NCBI GenBank assembly: GCA_000415965.1
Contig: KE356560.1
Coordinates: forward strand, 3,074,428-3,138,427
DNA length: 64,000 nucleotides
From: Haloquadratum walsbyi J07HQW1
GTDB lineage: Archaea > Halobacteriota > Halobacteria > Halobacteriales > Haloferacaceae
Direction of reading: 5' to 3'
Positions within the stretch are counted from its first letter, which is position 1. Each line of letters opens with the position of its first letter. The translations under genes and the position numbers were made by a program. Under the pieces are notes generated by a model. It saw only the letters and a program-made list of their open reading frames with translations. It did not search any database and was not told the origin of the DNA. This document shows positions 37,085 to 46,409 of the stretch, one piece after another.

Positions 37085-39682
37085 TTAGCATTCCGCGCAC
37101 TCAACCCCAGTAATCTCAAATCGAGCACCGCCGTCTTCGCTTTCGGTCACGGCAACCGTCCACCCATGTGCTTCGGCAATCTGTTCAACGATTCGCAAGC
37201 CAAATCCAGTTCCGTTTTCATTAGTCGAATAACCACTCTTGAAGACAGTCTCACGCTCTGTTTTGGGTATCCCACGACCGGTATCCGCCACACAGAACCC
37301 ATTGTCCAGTTCTGTAACATGGACAGTCACGTCTTCACCGCCGTGCTCAACTGCATTACGATAGAGATTTTCGAATAACTGCTGAAGTCTGCCGCTGTCG
37401 GCCTGGATGCGTTGTTCAGTTTCAATATTCAACACCGCAGCGTTGGTCGCAACAGTCTGCCAACTCTGTTCGGCGATGTCTGCCAGTGCTACCGCGTCCG
37501 TCTCACTAATTTGATTATCTTCATGGGCTAGGGTCAGTAAGTCATCGATCAGTACCTGGCACCGATCAACTGCTTTGACCGCATTGATTAGATGGTCGCT
37601 TTCGCAGTCGCTGCGAGCTAACTCTAAATATCCCTCAGCGACACTTAATGGATTCCGGAGGTCATGGCTAATGATGCTCGTGAACTCGTCTAAACGTTCG
37701 TTTCGACGTTCAAGTTCTTGCTGTCGGCGTTTTTGCTCGTTGACATCGCGGGTAGAACCAACAATCCAGTCCACGTCGCCGTCCATTTTCACCGGCGTAA
37801 TATGTGTTTCCCAATAGACAAGTCCATCATCAATTGGTGAGTCTCTGTGTGGAACGTGCTCCTCAGCGAGCGTTTCCTCATAATGAAGTGATTCTCCGGT
37901 TTCGAGACATCGACGATACTTGTCCTCAATTTTCTGTCCGCGCGCCTCACCGAAGAGTGCCTGTGGTGTCTTCCCCTGGAGATCATCATTCGAGAGCCCA
38001 GTTGCCGACTGAAACGCGTGGTTTACTCGCTTGACAACAAATTCGTCATTATTGGTAGAATATTCGATAATAAACAGCATATCCTGCGCATTTTCAAATA
38101 GTGTTTCAATTTGCTCAAGAGCATTCATTCGCTCTTTTCGAGCTGTGATGTCCTGGACATACCCACGCACTACCTGTGTGTCTTGCTGTTGGATGCGCTG
38201 ACCCTGTGCGGTGACCCACCGCTGTTCCCCATCAGTTCTGGTCACTCGCACGTCCATTTCGTACGGCTCACCAGTTTCAAGACACTCACGGAAGTTAGTT
38301 TTGAGTTGATGTTTATCCTCTGGGTGATAGAATTCAAGTGCCTCGTCTAATGTGAGGCTTGATTCGGGATCAACACCGTATATCTGTAGCTCGCCAGTAG
38401 TGTGCGTTGGCTTGCCCGTTTCGGGATCGTATTCCCACGCGCCAATGTTAGCCAACTCCTCCATCTTAGACATGAACTCTTGGGTTTGCTCCAGTTTCTG
38501 GTCACGCTGTCTGCGGTCGGTGATATCACGCGCAACAATAGCTACGGCTTTGCTCACCTCCTCGCTGTTGAATCTCAGAGAACTCGACACACGTGAAAAC
38601 CGGTATTGATAAACCGATTCCGACTCGCCAGCAGTTACAGTCAGTTCCACTGAATCGGGTGTTTCATTTTCACAGCCGTTCAGTGCTGTAGCGAGCGCCT
38701 GTTTGAATTCGACGACACCCGAACGGCTGGCAGCGTACTGCTCAATAAAAGGCATAATTGGTTTGTGTTCAATCTCTTGCGGTTTGAGATCGACATTGAC
38801 AAGAGATTGTCTGTTCGCATACACAATCTGTTGGTTCTGATCAACCACGAATACCGCATCATTGATATTCTTGAGTAGGTCCCTGTACTGGCTGAGTCGT
38901 TGCTCACGATGTTTATGTTCTGTAATATCATTAATCGCGCCTCTAATCTTCAGTATCTCATCGCCAGTCGTGACGGGAATCATTGTCATGTTGACCTGCC
39001 GGTGGACGTCGTCAGCAGATCGGAACCGCCACGTGCGGTCTAGCTGCTCTTGTGTGTCAATAACGCTGTCAACTGCCGCACGGATCTCATCCCTATCATC
39101 GGGATGACAAAAGTCCAGAAACCGGTCAAACGGCATCTGCCGGCACTCGGCGTCTAAAAGACGGCGTGCTCCGGGAGTCAATGTCAGTTGACCAGTAGCA
39201 ATGGTAAGTTCCCAGCCGCCGATATTGCCAGCAGATTCAGTGATGCGCATCAGCTCCTCCTGTCTCTCAAATCGTCGTGCCTCGCGTCGCGCTCGGACAG
39301 AATTCCTAATTCGGTTAGTCAGCAGATCGTACTGTTCGGGACCGCTTTCTTTCTGGAGATAGTCGGTAACGCCAGCAGAAATAGCATCGCTGGCGACCTC
39401 CTCGCTTCCGTTACCGGTGAAAAGAATAAATGGGAGATTGGGGTCTCTTTCTCGGACAGCCCGCAAGAAATTAATCCCATCCATGCCGGGCATATCGTAA
39501 TCCGAGACAACGCAATCAGGAGAATGATCGGCGATATACTGTAATCCTTCATCGACACTAGTCGCTGTTTCAACCCTCAGGTGGTCGTTCTTGCGTTCGA
39601 GAGATGTTTTGGTTAAATCGGCAAATCCCGGCTCATCGTCAACATGGAGAACCTGAATCTGTTGGTGACAGCCAAGGGACAT
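37085..39682 (-). CDS. REC-PAS-histidine kinase sensor
   Basis: 865 residues, soluble, no membrane helix. Order: receiver domain (about 8-130; phospho-acceptor Asp61 in SDYDMPGMDG), a linker helix, four PAS/PAC domains (about 140-260, 270-395, 400-525, 530-660), HisKA (His673 in SIISHDLRNPLS), and HATPase (NAVEHGG, DTGRGIP, GTGFGL). This layout is common in haloarchaea, where the REC domain can be the output of another kinase. Signal unknown; PAS motifs do not show a heme or flavin Cys I can identify. No partner regulator is adjacent. Base use is slightly more GC-rich than its neighbours. Confidence 0.9.
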   Translation of the reverse strand: MSLGCHQQIQVLHVDDEPGFADLTKTSLERKNDHLRVETATSVDEGLQYIADHSPDCVVSDYDMPGMDGINFLRAVRERDPNLPFILFTGNGSEEVASDAISAGVTDYLQKESGPEQYDLLTNRIRNSVRARREARRFERQEELMRITESAGNIGGWELTIATGQLTLTPGARRLLDAECRQMPFDRFLDFCHPDDRDEIRAAVDSVIDTQEQLDRTWRFRSADDVHRQVNMTMIPVTTGDEILKIRGAINDITEHKHREQRLSQYRDLLKNINDAVFVVDQNQQIVYANRQSLVNVDLKPQEIEHKPIMPFIEQYAASRSGVVEFKQALATALNGCENETPDSVELTVTAGESESVYQYRFSRVSSSLRFNSEEVSKAVAIVARDITDRRQRDQKLEQTQEFMSKMEELANIGAWEYDPETGKPTHTTGELQIYGVDPESSLTLDEALEFYHPEDKHQLKTNFRECLETGEPYEMDVRVTRTDGEQRWVTAQGQRIQQQDTQVVRGYVQDITARKERMNALEQIETLFENAQDMLFIIEYSTNNDEFVVKRVNHAFQSATGLSNDDLQGKTPQALFGEARGQKIEDKYRRCLETGESLHYEETLAEEHVPHRDSPIDDGLVYWETHITPVKMDGDVDWIVGSTRDVNEQKRRQQELERRNERLDEFTSIISHDLRNPLSVAEGYLELARSDCESDHLINAVKAVDRCQVLIDDLLTLAHEDNQISETDAVALADIAEQSWQTVATNAAVLNIETEQRIQADSGRLQQLFENLYRNAVEHGGEDVTVHVTELDNGFCVADTGRGIPKTERETVFKSGYSTNENGTGFGLRIVEQIAEAHGWTVAVTESEDGGARFEITGVECAEC

Positions 39683-40437
39683 TGCCAGATGTTGTTGTGA
39701 GCACTGATAAAAAATTTATCCTGGAACTCAGTCAGACCGGGGCAGGTGCCACTGGGTAATTCGCTCAGGGAACTGGCTGTATAACATGAGAGAGACCGCA
39801 AAATTCTGTTTGAACACTTGATAGATAGGGAGGAATTAAGAGAGTCTGCAATCTGAAACTCATCTGATGATAGAGTATCGTTTTTGAAAATCCGATGGAT
39901 CAGAACAAGAAGGTGGGATAGAAGATAGACATGGACAAAGTAGCGAAGTCAGTACGTCCGTTGACGCGGTGTGAGACGCCAGAGAACCTGTTGGTGTAGT
40001 CGGAAAAGTGGCGTGTCCGCCACGTTTTCGACCGACTTGGGGAGGTGACGGTAGTGAAGTCAATGTATATCAACTGCTGACAGCACGACAATCGGTCATC
40101 GCTATTGACGCAGTTCCTGATACAGTTCGGATATCTGGTTCCGCGAGAGATTGGGGGGGCAAAGTCTTCTCTTGTCTACCGAGGCTTGTGGACAAAAGCC
40201 AGGGCATCGCGGCTATATTCAATGAATTCGACGACTTAAAACATCGGAGCGGGGTGGTATACAATCTCAGGTGTTGAGCCACGACTCCAGCCGGTCGGTG
40301 ATGTGACCTCTGTCTCGAATCGGGAGTCAGAAACGGTGAAGACCGCTCAAAAGAGCGAGAGTCGGCTGAACTACCAGACGCTCAGCTCTGATTGCACTCG
40401 GAGGCGAGTAAGTGGAGCGACGACAAGCGGCGCACTC
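39683..40437. other. Long gap with unassigned sequence
   Basis: About 750 bases between the kinase start and TFS stop. Several frames are open for 60-90 codons (for example 40008-40277 plus) but none resembles a protein I know. A short inverted sequence, GGAAAAGTGGCGTG..CACG TTTTC-like, lies near 39999-40030. The GC content is higher than ordinary spacers, so mobile-element debris is possible. Confidence 0.3.
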
Positions 40438-40755
40438 TTAATTATAATCTCGCCAGCGGTATCCGCACTCGGTGCATTTAAAAAATCGGGTTGGCGGCTC
40501 ATCAGCAGACCCTGTCTGTTTAATCGTATACCAGGCAACAGTATGTCCACACTCATCACAAACCACACTATCATCAGTAGGTTTCCCCTCGAATTCTGCT
40601 CCCTCTTCTGTCTCGATTACATCCTCATCTTTTTGCTTTTGAGTGCTCACGAAGTCTCCGGTGCTGTTCTGTTCAGTGTGATATCCACAACTCGCACAGA
40701 CCATGTCCTCACCTCGTTTTTTCATCATCGAACCACATTCATCGCAAAATTGCAT
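40438..40755 (-). CDS. tfs: Transcription factor S (TFS, TFIIS-like)
   Basis: 105 residues with two zinc ribbons: Cys4-x2-Cys7 with CASC near residue 19, and VVCDECG with FKCTECGYRW at the C-terminus. TFS enters the RNA polymerase secondary channel and stimulates transcript cleavage via the acidic Asp-Glu pair (SADEPP). The usual Gln-Thr-Arg-Ser before that pair reads Gln-Thr-Gly-Ser here, losing the Arg. Haloarchaea often have more than one TFS paralogue, so this may be a divergent copy. Central linker is acidic. Confidence 0.9.
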   Translation of the reverse strand: MQFCDECGSMMKKRGEDMVCASCGYHTEQNSTGDFVSTQKQKDEDVIETEEGAEFEGKPTDDSVVCDECGHTVAWYTIKQTGSADEPPTRFFKCTECGYRWRDYN

Positions 40756-41131
40756 CTAAATCACCGTGATAGTGATAATGGGGATGCTTGATTTATATCA
40801 ATCGCCATGTCGTGTCGCTCGAAAAAGACTACATCCATGAAATGAATCATGAATAGACACTCACTCAGAATGGAGTGTTATCCAAGTGACTAGGATAATG
40901 GCTCACTGAATGATTATGTTACTGATATTACTCTATTGCAGCACATACATACATATTCTGCATCTATACGTACAGTGCTCATCAAGTGATCTTACCCAAC
41001 CGTCTGAGCCGGTCTCTCTCATCGGTATCTCGATGGAATGATCATGAGCATCAGACCGGATACGAGTGAAGACAGCCCCTTCTCATCTGCCGAACCGCAC
41101 GTTCATTATTGAGCATATCATGATATCAATC

Positions 41132-42307
41132 ATGACAGATGCCGACACGACGGAGATTCCGATGACAGTCATTAGCGGTCCGCTTGGCGCAGGTAAAACA
41201 ACGCTTGTCAATCGGCTGTTAAATAATCCGGGTGAGAGGCAGATTGCTGTCATTGTGAATGATATGGGCGAGGTTAATATTGATGCAGAATTGCTCGAAG
41301 AGGAGACAGACGAGGGAATTGTTGATCTCTCAAATGGGTGTATCTGTTGTCGGCTTCAAGATGATCTTGTCACGGAGGCAACACGGTTAGCGAATGAACG
41401 GTCGTTTGATTATCTGGTCATCGAGGCATCAGGAATTAGTGAGCCAATCCCAATCGCACAAACACTGACGACTGGGACTGAGAGTGGAAGTCTTGATGAT
41501 CGATTTTCTGTCGATACGACCGTCTCAGTGATTGATGCATACGGGTTTTGGAAGGCATTCGACCCAGAGGAACCGATCCCTGATGCTGCGCCAAATCCGG
41601 AGCGACCACTATCAGAGGTGCTTATTGATCAAATTGAATTTTGTGACGTCTTGTTATTAAATAAATGCGATATGGTGCCCGACACAGAACTCGGGATGAT
41701 CGAGGACTCTATTCGAGAGCTGCAACCAAGAGCAGCAATACATCGCACGACGTACTCTGAAATTAGCCCGGAAACGGTGCTTGATACTGGTCGATTCGAT
41801 TTTGAGGAGGCACGTCGACAACAGGGCTGGAAGCAAGCGTTATCCACAGACACCACAGAATCAGAATCAGAATCAGACACAGGAGATAGCCAAGGTCATT
41901 ACGACGGGAGCACTGAAGACACCCACGAACACGTGCATAATCATGCGGAGTCAGCAGCTGCTGCACACAATGTTGAGTCGTTTGTCTATCGACAGCAGAA
42001 TCCGTTCAATCCGGAGCAATTTGATGCCTGGCTGAGTGACTGGAATGGAAATATTGTCCGGTTAAAAGGATTTGCATGGGTTACGACCCGTCCTGAGACC
42101 GTACTTGGCGTCAGCCAGGCCGGGTCAGCAGTCCAAGCCGGACCAATCGGCGAATGGGGACAAGATGATCCAGCAACACGAATTGTGATTATCGGGCAGC
42201 AACTTGATATGGATCAGATCACTGCTGAACTGAACAGTTGTGTCGTTGATAATCCAGATAAACACTCACAGAAATCACAGGACGACCCGTTCCCACGGGA
42301 GTCTTGA
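41132..42307 (+). CDS. CobW/COG0523-family GTPase, putative metallochaperone
   Basis: 391 residues from MTDADTTEIPMTV. Walker A GPLGAGKTT, the family metal-binding motif NGCICCRLQ (CxCC), GTP specificity LLNKCDMV, and the C-terminal CobW_C domain with LKGFAWVTTRPE. Between them lies an acidic His-rich linker, about residues 250-285 (SESESDTGDSQGH, EDTHEHVHNHAE), which could hold Zn2+. Likely loads zinc or another metal into a client protein. The start at 41132 gives the shortest lead to the P-loop; the ATG at 41066 is unlikely. Confidence 0.85.
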   Translation: MTDADTTEIPMTVISGPLGAGKTTLVNRLLNNPGERQIAVIVNDMGEVNIDAELLEEETDEGIVDLSNGCICCRLQDDLVTEATRLANERSFDYLVIEASGISEPIPIAQTLTTGTESGSLDDRFSVDTTVSVIDAYGFWKAFDPEEPIPDAAPNPERPLSEVLIDQIEFCDVLLLNKCDMVPDTELGMIEDSIRELQPRAAIHRTTYSEISPETVLDTGRFDFEEARRQQGWKQALSTDTTESESESDTGDSQGHYDGSTEDTHEHVHNHAESAAAAHNVESFVYRQQNPFNPEQFDAWLSDWNGNIVRLKGFAWVTTRPETVLGVSQAGSAVQAGPIGEWGQDDPATRIVIIGQQLDMDQITAELNSCVVDNPDKHSQKSQDDPFPRES

Positions 42308-42372
42308 AGATCCTCGATTCCGATTCCGGTTCAGTTAGAGACCCACCAGAGTCACACAATCACAGAGGGTCT

Positions 42373-42531
42373 TCAGACACCATAGCCAACATCCTCACGG
42401 AGTTCGTCCCAAGAGTCATGAAATCCATACGTTGACTCTGACTCTGCTTGCATCGCCATCTGATACGTCTCATCGTATGACAGAAGTTGGGTCCATCCAT
42501 CGTGATATCGGTAACTGCAATACTGACACAT
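42373..42531 (-). CDS. Short 52-residue CxxC protein
   Basis: Opens MCQYCSYRYHDGWTQLLS and ends REDVGYGV before TGA. Cys2-x2-Cys5 is a zinc- or redox-type pair; the rest is acidic with one amphipathic helix (YDETYQMAMQAESES). Convergent with the CobW-type gene with 65 bases between stops. The composition is clearly haloarchaeal protein-like, but no family is recognised and the half zinc site would need dimerisation. Confidence 0.5.
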   Translation of the reverse strand: MCQYCSYRYHDGWTQLLSYDETYQMAMQAESESTYGFHDSWDELREDVGYGV

Positions 42532-42634
42532 ATACTCTGATTATATCTGTGTCTGTGAAAGATATAAGCTGTTACGCTGAGAGATGGATCAAAGGCTGTT
42601 TACACTAACTTCCCTGGTCATGGGAGTGTCTGAG

Positions 42635-42763
42635 TATCGGCTGTTGAGACTGTGATCGTCGCTGTTCGAAACGGGTCGAACGTGCAAACGAACGTTCCAA
42701 CTCAACTCAGGTGAGTGTGGTTTTAGAGAGAAACAGTACTCAGAGCGGTAATAACTGCTATAC
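42635..42763. repeat. Dispersed MITE-like element, copy F
   Basis: Left end TATCGGCTGTTGAGACTGTGA; right end CTCAGAGCGGTAATAACTGCTATA, its imperfect reverse complement. Inside: TGTTCGAAACGGGTCGAACGT, the GAACGT..ACGTTC hairpin near 42678-42696, GAGTGTGGTTTTAGAGAGAAACA at the second hairpin (G-T wobble). Confidence 0.75.
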
Positions 42764-42790
42764 TGACATAAGTTCAATTATATTGTAAAC

Positions 42791-43015
42791 TCACCCTGGG
42801 GCAGTCGCCTCGACCGCCTGTACACTGATTGTTTTGCCATCAATTTTCAGCGCCACTATCATAGGTATTGGCAGCATCGATTCGCGCTCATACTTGCCTC
42901 GATATGTTTCAACGAACAGAACGTATCTATCGTTACAGATCTCGACGGGATAGACTGGGCGAGACGAGATTAAGCTGGAATCACCTGGTGCTCTCGATTC
43001 TGTCGGTATAATCAA
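42791..43015 (-). CDS. Hypothetical protein, possibly truncated
   Basis: 74 residues (RPVYPVEICNDRYVLFVETY, LPIPMIVALKIDGKTISVQ) with alternating beta-type composition. No family recognised. The 390 bases up to the ADH gene are more GC-rich than usual and hold no clear gene, so this may be a leftover of a longer protein. Confidence 0.35.
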   Translation of the reverse strand: MIIPTESRAPGDSSLISSRPVYPVEICNDRYVLFVETYRGKYERESMLPIPMIVALKIDGKTISVQAVEATAPG

Positions 43016-43404
43016 CTCACCGAGCAGAAAAATGGAGACTGTGTCGTTTCTCGAAACGCTTCCGATGGTGAAGAAGATGAGACGGGCGACATCCGGTCGT
43101 GGTGAAGCGACGTTCCACCGGCTCTCATGAAGCAGTTTTTAGCTCTGGTGTTCACCGACACGAAAGATCAACGCGAGACTCTGACAGTCAATCGCGAGAG
43201 GGATTGAGACCTTACGTCAGTGGTGCAGAACGAAGCATGGACGCTCCGCGCTACTGTGCGCGGGTAGTTCACCCGGCGCCTACTCGGTCATCAATCGGTG
43301 ACAATCCAGCGTTCTATACTCAAGCGGGGATGCAAAAATGAGCGTGCGTAAAGTCTCAATCACAACGGTAAATGCTGGGTGAGTAAGCACCGACTAACAG
43401 CAGA

Positions 43405-44568
43405 TTATGGTTCAAGTAGAACCTTTGTGACGCCTTCCTCGCGATTATCGAATCGCTCATACATTTCAGGGGCTTTCTCAAGTCCAACTCGATGTGAGAC
43501 AACCCAACTAGGATCAGCACGTCCCTCAATGATCAGGTCACGAAGTTCACGATTATACTCTTTCACATTGCATTGTCCTGTTCCCAGTGCTTGTCCTTTC
43601 TCAAAGAGAAGACCAAAGTCTATGCCAAGTCGTCCCTGTGCAGCCATGTCACTTGGCGCGCCTGGGTCTTCAGGGACATACAGTCCTGGAATACCAAGCT
43701 TCCCTGTTGGTTTAACTGTTCGAATAAGATTATTGATAACAACGGCTGGGTTTTCACGTGCAGGGTCATATGCAGAATCTGCCTCTTTATCAGGGTCAAT
43801 CGCCTGATACCCTACCGCGTCGACACCTTTGTCAACGCCTCCGCCATGAATATCTTTGATTTGCTCAACTGGGTCGCCCTCCTCGAAATTAATTGCAGTC
43901 GCATCACAGTGTTCTTCGGCGAGTTCAAGCCGACTTGGGACACGGTCAACAGCGTAGATCTCTGCAGCACCTTTGATTTTAGCGCTGTATGCTGCCATCA
44001 ATCCGACCGGACCGGCACCGTAGATAGCAATGGAGTCACCGGGTTGAATGTCTGCAAGTTCGGTACCGTGCCATCCGGTTGGGAAGATGTCTGCGAGGAG
44101 TGAGAAAGCATCTTCATGTGCATCACCGTCAGGGAGCTGAAGTGCGTTAAAATCGGCATAGGGGATTCGGAGTTTCTCAGCCTGTCCTCCCGTATACGGT
44201 CCCATCGCAACGTACCCATATGCGCCACCTGCGAATCCAGGGTTAACGTTCGTACAGAATCCAGTATATCCTTCCTCACAGTTCTCACAGAAGCCACAAG
44301 CGACATTGAATGGAGCGACAACACGGTCACCCTCTTCGAGTCCTGAGACTGCGTCGCCAACTTCACTCACAATTCCCATATTTTCATGCCCAAAGACAAT
44401 ACCTGGGTCCGCTGCTGTTCGTCCCTCATACATGTGAAGGTCCGAACCACAGATACACGTCGTCGTAATATCAATAATGACGTCGTTCGGGTGTTCTATC
44501 TCCGGTTCATCGACTGATTCGATTGCAACATCCTTTTCACCTTGATATACAACTGCGTCCATTGACAT
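43405..44568 (-). CDS. Zn-dependent alcohol dehydrogenase, formaldehyde-dehydrogenase type
   Basis: 387 residues, MDR superfamily. Catalytic zinc: CICGSDLHMYEG and the His-Glu of FGHENMG. Structural zinc: CGFCENCEEGYTGFC. Rossmann motif YGAGPVGLMAAYSAK. The length, the GGAYGYVAMGPYTGGQAE segment and the late RVGLEKAPEMYERF match the glutathione-independent formaldehyde dehydrogenase group (as in Pseudomonas FdhA), which binds NAD tightly. True substrate may be another aldehyde or alcohol. Monocistronic; the liv operon ends 285 bases upstream of it in the same direction. Confidence 0.87.
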   Translation of the reverse strand: MSMDAVVYQGEKDVAIESVDEPEIEHPNDVIIDITTTCICGSDLHMYEGRTAADPGIVFGHENMGIVSEVGDAVSGLEEGDRVVAPFNVACGFCENCEEGYTGFCTNVNPGFAGGAYGYVAMGPYTGGQAEKLRIPYADFNALQLPDGDAHEDAFSLLADIFPTGWHGTELADIQPGDSIAIYGAGPVGLMAAYSAKIKGAAEIYAVDRVPSRLELAEEHCDATAINFEEGDPVEQIKDIHGGGVDKGVDAVGYQAIDPDKEADSAYDPARENPAVVINNLIRTVKPTGKLGIPGLYVPEDPGAPSDMAAQGRLGIDFGLLFEKGQALGTGQCNVKEYNRELRDLIIEGRADPSWVVSHRVGLEKAPEMYERFDNREEGVTKVLLEP

Positions 44569-44853
44569 GGTTAGATTCCTCCATTGATATGTTCGTGCGT
44601 GTGAGCGACGGTACGATGCGTGAGTGAGTTAGTTGTATCCGACATATACATCTGAAAGACTGCATTGAACAGTATTAATCATTTTTATCAATTTATATTA
44701 TAATTATGCTCGTAGTTAATGCTCACTCAGCCTCTTCAACTCAGCTTTCATCATATGGTGTAGCATATCTAACTCAAGGATTCTTTCATTTGATGATCTG
44801 AAATGTTATAGAATTTCGAGGAGAATACCCGCGTCTTTAGGCGGAGGGGGATG

Positions 44854-45615
44854 TCAACCACCGAGATATAGTCGACCGATTTCATCGTTATTGAGTAGTT
44901 CCGTGCCTGTACCGGTGAATTTAATTTCTCCAGATGCAAGGACAAATCCGCGGTCAGCGACTGATAATCCTTTTTGAGCGTTTTGTTCGACAAGCAGTAT
45001 GGTCTTCCCGAGCTCATTGAGCTGTCTGATTCGGTCAAACACGTCCTCGATAAAACGTGGTTCGAGTCCGATCGATGGCTCATCAAGCATCATTATTTCC
45101 GGGTCGACCATCAGTGCCCGAGCCAGTTCAAGCAGACGTCGCTGTCCGCCAGAAAGTGTTCCCGCATTTTGATTGCGAATATCTCCGAGTATCGGAAACT
45201 CATCATAAAGTTCCTCAGCACGACGGGCGGCGCGGTCATCATCATCAAATACATATCCACCCATCAACATATTTTCATGAACAGTCATTCGTGGGAACAC
45301 ACTCGCATCCTGAAGCACATAGCTCATTCCAGCCATGAGATTCTCCTGAGGCGAGCGACCTGTAATATCCTTTCCATCGAGAGTGATTGTTCCGTTTTTC
45401 ACATCAGCAAATCCATAGACACTCTTCATGAGTGTTGATTTGCCTGATCCATTTGGTCCGATCAAACATGCAATCTGCCCATCCTCAATACCGATATTTA
45501 TGTCATGAAGGACAGTTGTGTTGCCGTATCCAGCAACGACATCGCGCATTTCTAACAGGGGTGTCTCACCCGAGTGAGGGTCAGACTGAGCCGTTAGATT
45601 CGATCCTGTCGCCAT
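44854..45615 (-). CDS. livF: Branched-chain amino acid ABC transporter ATPase LivF
   Basis: 253 residues. Walker A GPNGSGKSTLMKS, Q-loop, signature LSGGQRRLLELARAL, Walker B IMMLDEPSIGL, and switch His region VEQNAQKG (the Gln-Asn variant typical of LivF). The last gene of the livKHMGF operon, two bases after livG. With LivG it energises amino-acid import. Confidence 0.93.
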   Translation of the reverse strand: MATGSNLTAQSDPHSGETPLLEMRDVVAGYGNTTVLHDINIGIEDGQIACLIGPNGSGKSTLMKSVYGFADVKNGTITLDGKDITGRSPQENLMAGMSYVLQDASVFPRMTVHENMLMGGYVFDDDDRAARRAEELYDEFPILGDIRNQNAGTLSGGQRRLLELARALMVDPEIMMLDEPSIGLEPRFIEDVFDRIRQLNELGKTILLVEQNAQKGLSVADRGFVLASGEIKFTGTGTELLNNDEIGRLYLGG

Positions 45616-45617
45616 GA

Positions 45618-46409
45618 TTATTCCCTCCCAAGATATGCATCAAGCACGCGTTGATTATTCTGTATTTCATCAGGTGTCCCCTCAGCAATGCGTTCGCCAT
45701 GAGCAAGGACATAAATTCGATCAGCGACTTCCATAACAAAATCCATATTATGTTCAATCAGAAATATTGTCGCTTGTTCATCCTCGTTCGCTGCGCGAAT
45801 ATACTCAATGAGGTTTTCAAGCATTGAGGGATTGATTCCACCGGCTGGCTCATCCATCAACAGAAGATCTGGCTCAGCCATCAACTCCATAATAAATTCA
45901 GTAAGTTTTTGTTGACCAAAGCTGAGTTGACCAGCACGGGTCTCAGCAAGCCCACCGAGATCAACATACTCAAGTAATTCTTCGGAACGTGAAATAAGTG
46001 AGTTATCAGGACGCCGGAGAAGATGTCCGATATTTGCGTTTCCTTCCTGTGCTGCCAGTAATAGGTTCTTCCGAACACTCATTTCATCGAAGATGCGTGT
46101 CTCCTGAAACATCCGTCCAATCCCAGCTCTGGCAATCTTATGTTCAGGCCAATCGGTCACATCTTGATCCTGAAGATAGATACGACCATCGTCAGCACTC
46201 AATGTTCCAGTAATACAGTTGAATAACGTAGACTTTCCAGCTCCATTTGGTCCGATCAGACCAACAATTTCGCCCTTATGTACCTCGATAGTGACATCAT
46301 CAACAGCAGTGAGTCCACCAAATCGTTTTGTCACATCATCAGTCCGAAGTACCGTCTCAGTATCTCGTTGATCAAGTGATGAATGAGCACTGTGTGTTGC
46401 ATCACTCAT
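45618..46409 (-). CDS. livG: Branched-chain amino acid ABC transporter ATPase LivG
   Basis: 263 residues. Walker A GPNGAGKSTLFNC, signature LSFGQQKLTEFIMELM, Walker B LLLMDEPAGGI, switch LIEHNMDFV. The LSFGQQK signature distinguishes LivG from LivF. Overlaps the 3' end of livM by eight bases, so it is translationally coupled. Confidence 0.93.
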   Translation of the reverse strand: MSDATHSAHSSLDQRDTETVLRTDDVTKRFGGLTAVDDVTIEVHKGEIVGLIGPNGAGKSTLFNCITGTLSADDGRIYLQDQDVTDWPEHKIARAGIGRMFQETRIFDEMSVRKNLLLAAQEGNANIGHLLRRPDNSLISRSEELLEYVDLGGLAETRAGQLSFGQQKLTEFIMELMAEPDLLLMDEPAGGINPSMLENLIEYIRAANEDEQATIFLIEHNMDFVMEVADRIYVLAHGERIAEGTPDEIQNNQRVLDAYLGRE

